This document shows positions 8,116 to 11,017 of a stretch of DNA of 11,017 nt, piece by piece. Under the pieces are notes generated by a model. The model did no database searches and was not told where the DNA came from. It saw nothing but the letters and a program-made list of their open reading frames with translations. A program made the translations under genes and the position numbers. The DNA comes from CAYZUC01 sp964481705 (GTDB lineage: Bacteria; Bacillota; Clostridia; Lachnospirales; Lachnospiraceae): assembly GCA_964481705.1 (NCBI GenBank), contig CAYZUC010000090.1, positions 1 to 11,017 of the forward strand, read 5' to 3'. Each line of letters starts with the position of its first letter. Positions within the stretch are counted from its first letter, which is position 1.

Positions 8116-8379
8116 ATGCATGAATACGATGATGAAGTAATTAATGTGTTTCTTAAGAAACAGGGTCAGTTGTTTGATGAGGATGTAGCAGAGACTCCAG
8201 AAGAAGCAGAGGCTTTTCTGGAAGATTGTCTGGCTGTGGTGGTAGGTTCTCTGGAAGAGGTGAAAGAGTACTTTGAAGATAATGGCGCAGATGTAGCGGA
8301 GATGGATTTGTCAGATCTCGAAGATGCATGTGAAGTTTTCAAAATACCCGACGGCAGATACTTAATTGTGGAATCCTAA
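8116..8379 (+). CDS. Small, strongly acidic conserved-type protein of unknown function
   Basis: The frame encodes 87 residues starting MHEYDDEVINVFLKKQGQ. I count 27 Asp/Glu against 5 Lys/Arg, so the net charge is near -22. There is no signal peptide, membrane span or metal-binding Cys pattern (only two cysteines). It looks like a compact alpha/beta fold: an amphipathic helix at 5-18, an acidic helix with TPEEAEAFLEDC, a hydrophobic strand AVVVGS, a helix LEEVKEYFEDNG, and a closing strand GRYLIVES. I believe similar small proteins sit in Lachnospiraceae genomes, but I cannot name a function. An excellent ribosome site and tight packing 14 bases after the HAD gene show it is a real gene. It is the last gene of the plus-strand operon and ends 7 bases from the convergent stop. 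Confidence 0.85.
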   Translation: MHEYDDEVINVFLKKQGQLFDEDVAETPEEAEAFLEDCLAVVVGSLEEVKEYFEDNGADVAEMDLSDLEDACEVFKIPDGRYLIVES

Positions 8380-8392
8380 GTCAATCCTAAGT
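8371..8392. repeat. Tandem 11-base duplication across two convergent stop codons
   Basis: AATCCTAAGT occurs at 8372-8381 and again at 8383-8392, a period of 11. The unit before each differs by one base (G at 8371, C at 8382). The first copy supplies the TAA of the acidic protein gene (8377-8379), and the second holds the TAG of the minus-strand HAD gene (8389-8387). It looks like a small slippage duplication. Confidence 0.8.
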
Positions 8393-9205
8393 TAGAATAA
8401 ATTTATCAATGATTTCTTTAATACCATGGTGGTTATTATCGTGCTCTGTGATGTAGTCACCATGGCTTTTTACGCTTTCTTTTCCGTTACACATAACAAC
8501 GCCCACACCTGCTACATCAATCATAGAGATATCATTCTCTTCATCCCCGGCAGCTACAGAATTCGCAACAGGAATATCAAAAAAACTGCAGATGTGTCGA
8601 ATGGCATTTCCTTTTGTGGCCTCAGGATTACCATATTCTAAGAGACACGGATTTGAAAAAACTGAGTTCAAGCCAGGTTCATACAATGGCTTCATCTCTG
8701 CACGGAAAGCTTCCAGCTTAGCATGGTCGGTATCGGCAACAATAATCTTAAAAGGATCCTCTGTCAGATAATCTGTCACAGAATCTACTACGGTATACGG
8801 TACTTTAATAACACTTGTGTAGTATTGTAACATCTCAGTAAGATGCTCCGAAACAACGTAATCACTGGAATATGTGTGTACGTGAAGACCACGTTGGTAT
8901 GCTTCATCAAATAGCTTTCGAACAAAAGTAAGTGAAATGGATGCAGTATAAATCGTCTTTTTCTCATAACAATCGTAAATCTGCCCTCCATTAAAACTGG
9001 AGATATAGAAACCGGGCGCAATAAAGTCATACTCCTCTGCAAGTAGAAGAGCACTCTTTAGTGGTCTGCCGGTGGATATAACGAATTTATGTCCATGATT
9101 AATCATGCACTTTATTGCATCCAGGTTCTCCTGAGAAATAGATTTATCAGAGTTAAGTAATGTTTCATCGAGATCGGTAAACAAAATCTTTGTTTTTTTT
9201 GACAT
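8387..9205 (-). CDS. Cof-type HAD hydrolase (second, minus strand)
   Basis: The 272-residue soluble phosphatase has complete Cof/IIB HAD motifs: DLDET with D11 and D13, VISTGRP with T45, EATKGNAI with K198, and AAGDEENDISMID with D221 and D225, followed by a typical VAGVGVVMCNG tail. The cap domain spans roughly residues 70-185. The substrate is unknown. I place the start at the ATG at 9205, giving MSKKTKILFTDLDET. The frame is open for another 43 codons upstream, but that stretch overlaps the PHP gene and does not resemble a HAD N-terminus. The ribosome site AAAGGAA lies inside the last codons of the PHP gene, which ends 7 bases before this ATG, so the two are probably coupled. Part of its 3' coding sequence doubles as the opposing operon's likely terminator. 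Confidence 0.92.
   Translation of the reverse strand: MSKKTKILFTDLDETLLNSDKSISQENLDAIKCMINHGHKFVISTGRPLKSALLLAEEYDFIAPGFYISSFNGGQIYDCYEKKTIYTASISLTFVRKLFDEAYQRGLHVHTYSSDYVVSEHLTEMLQYYTSVIKVPYTVVDSVTDYLTEDPFKIIVADTDHAKLEAFRAEMKPLYEPGLNSVFSNPCLLEYGNPEATKGNAIRHICSFFDIPVANSVAAGDEENDISMIDVAGVGVVMCNGKESVKSHGDYITEHDNNHHGIKEIIDKFILT
8424..8471 (+). terminator. Candidate Rho-independent terminator of the plus-strand operon, inside the antisense of the opposing gene
   Basis: CCATGGTG (8424-8431) is the exact reverse complement of CACCATGG (8458-8465). Pairing can continue inward: 8432-8436 with 8453-8457, a one-base bulge at 8437, and 8438-8442 with 8448-8452, closing a 5-base loop at 8443-8447. That makes 18 pairs including 5 G-U wobbles. 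C then TTTTT (8467-8471) follows on the plus strand. It sits about 45 bases after the last plus-strand stop and within the C-terminal coding part of the convergent HAD gene. The other strand has no T-tract after the hairpin, so it should act only on plus-strand transcripts. The T-tract is short, so efficiency is uncertain. Confidence 0.6.
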
Positions 9206-9212
9206 GATAGAT

Positions 9213-10064
9213 TTATTCCTTTCCCATGTATTCCTTGATATCATGCAAAATAGATACAGGAATATACAAATTGCCACGTCCGGTGGCCAAATCAATCTCT
9301 TTTTTTGTAGTGCCATGAAAATCAGAGCCACCACTAATCAAAAGCCCATTATCACGGGCGAGCTTTTTCATATCGCGTTCGTCGCAGGCAGCATAAGTCG
9401 AGTAAACGGCCTCAATACCAACCAGTCCATATGATTTTAACTCGTTAACGAGTGTTTGAAGTGATGGAGTACTCATTCCATAGAGAATCGGATGAGCAAG
9501 GATAGGAATACCACCTGCATCACGAATTAATTTCACACCCTGTGCAGGAGTTACTTTCTCCCTTGGAATAAAGCAGGGAGCATGATCGCCAATATAGCGA
9601 TCAAAAGCTTCACGCATACTCTTTACATGTCCATACTTTAACAGGTATTTCGCATAATGAGCCCTGGTGATAACGGAATTCGGATACTCAGCCTGTAGCA
9701 TCTCAAAGGTAAAGGAGATACTAAGCTGATCGGATAGAGCTTTACACATTTTCTGGTTACGTATGGTTCTGGATTCTTGGAAGAACTTCAGATGTTCAAC
9801 GAATCCAGGATCCTCTGTATTTAGATATAAACCGACTATGTGGATGTCACGGCCGTGATATTCTGTCGACAGCTCGACACCTGGAATCACTTCCAGAGAT
9901 GTACCGATTGCTGCATTTACCGCTTCAGATACACCAGAGACGGTATCGTGATCAGTTAAGGCAAAAGCACAAAGCCCCTTTTCGACAGCGTAGGAGACAA
10001 GCTCCGTTGGGGTATAGGTACCGTCTGATTTATTAGAATGTACGTGAAGATCAATTCTATCCAT
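9213..10064 (-). CDS. PHP-domain phosphoesterase, YciV/RNase AM-like
   Basis: The 283-residue protein has the full metal-ligand set of a polymerase-and-histidinol-phosphatase (PHP) domain: DLHVHSNKSDG with H7, H9 and D14; LTDHDT with D38 and H39; GVELS with E64; HIVGLY with H75; TRAHYAKYLL with H136; ILAHP with H191; and GGSDFHG with D248 and H250. The order and the inserted central helical region (about 90-170) match the TrpH/YciV group. Characterised members of that group act as 5'-3' exonucleases on short RNA (RNase AM) or release phosphate from 3',5'-nucleoside bisphosphates. The exact substrate here is inferred. A GAGG motif sits about 5 bases before the ATG at 10064. It lies between the ABC-F gene (77 bases upstream) and the HAD gene (7 bases downstream), in the same direction as both. 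Confidence 0.92.
   Translation of the reverse strand: MDRIDLHVHSNKSDGTYTPTELVSYAVEKGLCAFALTDHDTVSGVSEAVNAAIGTSLEVIPGVELSTEYHGRDIHIVGLYLNTEDPGFVEHLKFFQESRTIRNQKMCKALSDQLSISFTFEMLQAEYPNSVITRAHYAKYLLKYGHVKSMREAFDRYIGDHAPCFIPREKVTPAQGVKLIRDAGGIPILAHPILYGMSTPSLQTLVNELKSYGLVGIEAVYSTYAACDERDMKKLARDNGLLISGGSDFHGTTKKEIDLATGRGNLYIPVSILHDIKEYMGKE
9216..9222 (-). promoter_or_regulatory. Ribosome binding site for the minus-strand HAD gene
   Basis: AAAGGAA (9222-9216, minus strand) is 10 bases before the ATG at 9205 and encodes the final Lys-Glu codons of the PHP protein. It supports the shorter HAD start over an upstream in-frame one at 9334. Confidence 0.65.
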
Positions 10065-10074
10065 AGAACCTCAT

Positions 10075-10095
10075 TCTGCGCATCCTCTGCGCATC
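10075..10095. repeat. Direct repeat, 10-base unit at 11-base period, upstream of the PHP gene
   Basis: TCTGCGCATC occurs at 10075-10084 and at 10086-10095 with one base between. On the minus strand it reads as two GATGCGCAGA units just before the PHP ribosome site. The spacing is close to one helical turn, so a protein-binding site is possible, but a slippage duplication is equally good. The rest of this 77-base gap has a GCAGCTGC palindrome at 10134-10141. I see no clear promoter or terminator in it. Confidence 0.7.
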
Positions 10096-10142
10096 TTGTT
10101 TTTGTGAACTGTTTGAATACTAGTGGCTTTCATGCAGCTGCT

Positions 10143-11017
10143 TTAGTTCTCGTCTTCTTCGATCTGTGCTGTGTAAACAGAACGTTTTCTTGCCATCTCA
10201 TCACTTTCCAAATACTCATCATAGGTTGTAATTTTATCGATCATGGTACCATTTGGCATAAACTCAATGATACGGTTAGCTGTCGTTTGTACAAACTGAT
10301 GATCATGACAGGAGAAGAGCTCTACACCTTTAAAATTAATCATGCCATTATTCAAGGCAGTGATAGATTCCATATCTAAATGGTTTGTAGGTTCATCCAG
10401 AATAATTACATTTGCTCCGGAAATCATCATTTTGGAAAGGAGACAACGAACCTTCTCACCACCGGAAAGGATACGTACCTTCTTTACACCATCCTCGCCA
10501 GGAAAGAGCATACGTCCCAGGAAACCGCGCACATATGTGACATCTTTAACAGGAGAGTATCCCATAAGCCAGTCAGTTATCGAATAGTCATTGTCAAATT
10601 CTGCGGTATTATCCTTGGGAAAATAAGACTGTGAGGTAGTAACTCCCCATTTATAACTGCCTTCATCCGGCTCGATTTCTCCGGTAAGAATTTTGAAGAG
10701 GATAGTTTTTGCAAGCTCATTACCGCCAACAAATGCAATTTTATCCTCACGATTTACAATAAAGGNNNNNNNNNNTATCAAGTACTTTAACACCATCAAT
10801 GGACTTACTGATTCCCTCTACTGTGAGTACTTCGTTACCGATTTCACGTTCCGGACGGAAATCAATGTAGGGATATTTTCTGCTGGAAGGACGAATTTCA
10901 TCCAGCTCTATTTTCTCAAGAGCACGTTTACGTGAGGTTGCTTGCTTTGACTTGGAAGCATTTGCAGAGAAACGACTAATGAATTCCTGTAATTCCTTAA
11001 TCTTCTCTTCTTTCTTT
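10143..11017 (-). CDS. ABC-F family ATPase, C-terminal part, interrupted by an N run
   Basis: The gene enters from the right edge and ends at TAA (10145-10143). The right fragment (11017-10776) gives about 80 residues: a charged linker KKEEKIKELQEFISRFSANA, then SRKYPYIDFRPEREIGNEVL and VEGISKSIDGVKVLD. The left fragment (10763-10146) carries the second ATPase domain: a P-loop-like GGNELAKT, YKWGVTTSQSYFPKDN, the signature LSGGEKVR, Walker B plus the ABC-F PTNHLD motif in VIILDEPTNHLDMES, and the H-loop CHDHQF. There is no membrane domain, so this is a soluble ABC-F protein acting on the ribosome (translation factor or antibiotic protection). The sequence type resembles the YbiT/YkpA branch, as I recall it. 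The P-loop is degenerate, with Ala where the last Gly of GxxxxGK normally sits. The first ATPase domain is outside the window. Confidence 0.9.
10766..10775. other. Assembly gap (10 Ns) inside the ABC-F gene
   Basis: Ten Ns interrupt the coding sequence. The clear ABC-F frames on the two sides differ by one base when 10 is taken as the true length. The frames join only if the missing length is a multiple of three. Six bases would give a natural VLD-NVS-FIV join. The N run is probably a placeholder and not a measured gap. Confidence 0.9.

Noticed and set aside
9174..9200. Possible terminator on the plus strand: AAACAAA, loop, TTTGTTT and a T run
   Set aside because: The stem is short and almost all A-T, it lies within the HAD start region, and no plus-strand gene ends near it. 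The T run encodes the Lys-rich N-terminus.
7304..9205. Recent duplication of a HAD gene in inverted orientation
   Set aside because: The two proteins share only family motifs. Cap domains and lengths differ, so they are separate family members.
9206..9334. N-terminal extension of 43 residues for the minus-strand HAD protein, with a hydrophobic stretch that could look like a membrane anchor
   Set aside because: It overlaps the C-terminal coding part of the PHP gene in another frame. The family normally begins a few residues before the DxDxT motif, as it does from the ATG at 9205.
10065..10142. Terminator or separate promoter between the ABC-F and PHP genes
   Set aside because: The GCAGCTGC palindrome has no T-tract, and I found no convincing -35/-10 pair. 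The three minus-strand genes may be read together.

Overview
The window looks like an A+T-rich Clostridia chromosome, most likely Lachnospiraceae or a close relative. This rests on gene content and style: purine-rich AGGAG-type ribosome sites, ATG starts, a DUF5050-like anchored protein, the long Clostridia-type DUF815 ATPase, and the ABC-F subtype at the right end. It is a family-level guess from recognition; no search was run. I see no tRNA, rRNA, CRISPR array, insertion sequence or phage gene. The window ends in an incomplete gene on each side and carries one run of 10 Ns (10766-10775).

Layout. (1) 1-362, minus strand: the N-terminal part of a membrane-anchored DUF5050-like protein, running off the left edge. 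(2) 363-560: a divergent promoter region with a near-consensus sigma-A promoter for the minus-strand gene and a weaker candidate for the plus-strand operon. (3) 561-8379, plus strand: a tightly packed seven-gene run: pheA (chorismate mutase/prephenate dehydratase), a DUF815 AAA+-like ATPase, ppx (Ppx/GppA), ppk1 (polyphosphate kinase), maf (nucleotide pyrophosphatase), a Cof-type HAD phosphatase, and an 87-residue very acidic protein. All gaps are 27 bases or less, and two junctions overlap (ATGA and TAATG). (4) 8380-8471: a convergent junction of only 7 bases. The plus operon appears to end at a hairpin plus T-tract lying inside the antisense of the opposing gene. (5) 8387-11017, minus strand: an ABC-F ATPase (partial, interrupted by Ns), then a PHP-domain phosphoesterase, then a second Cof-type HAD phosphatase.

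How the genes may work together. The core of the plus operon makes and breaks polyphosphate (Ppk1 and Ppx). It is followed by enzymes that hydrolyse nucleotides or small phosphate esters (Maf, HAD), and the minus operon adds another HAD and a PHP phosphoesterase. The window is therefore dense in phosphoryl-transfer housekeeping enzymes. The least explained members are the DUF815 ATPase, placed just before ppx-ppk1, and the small acidic protein at the operon end. These are the best places to look for new biology, but most of the window is ordinary core metabolism. I did not find a clear novel defence or mobile system.
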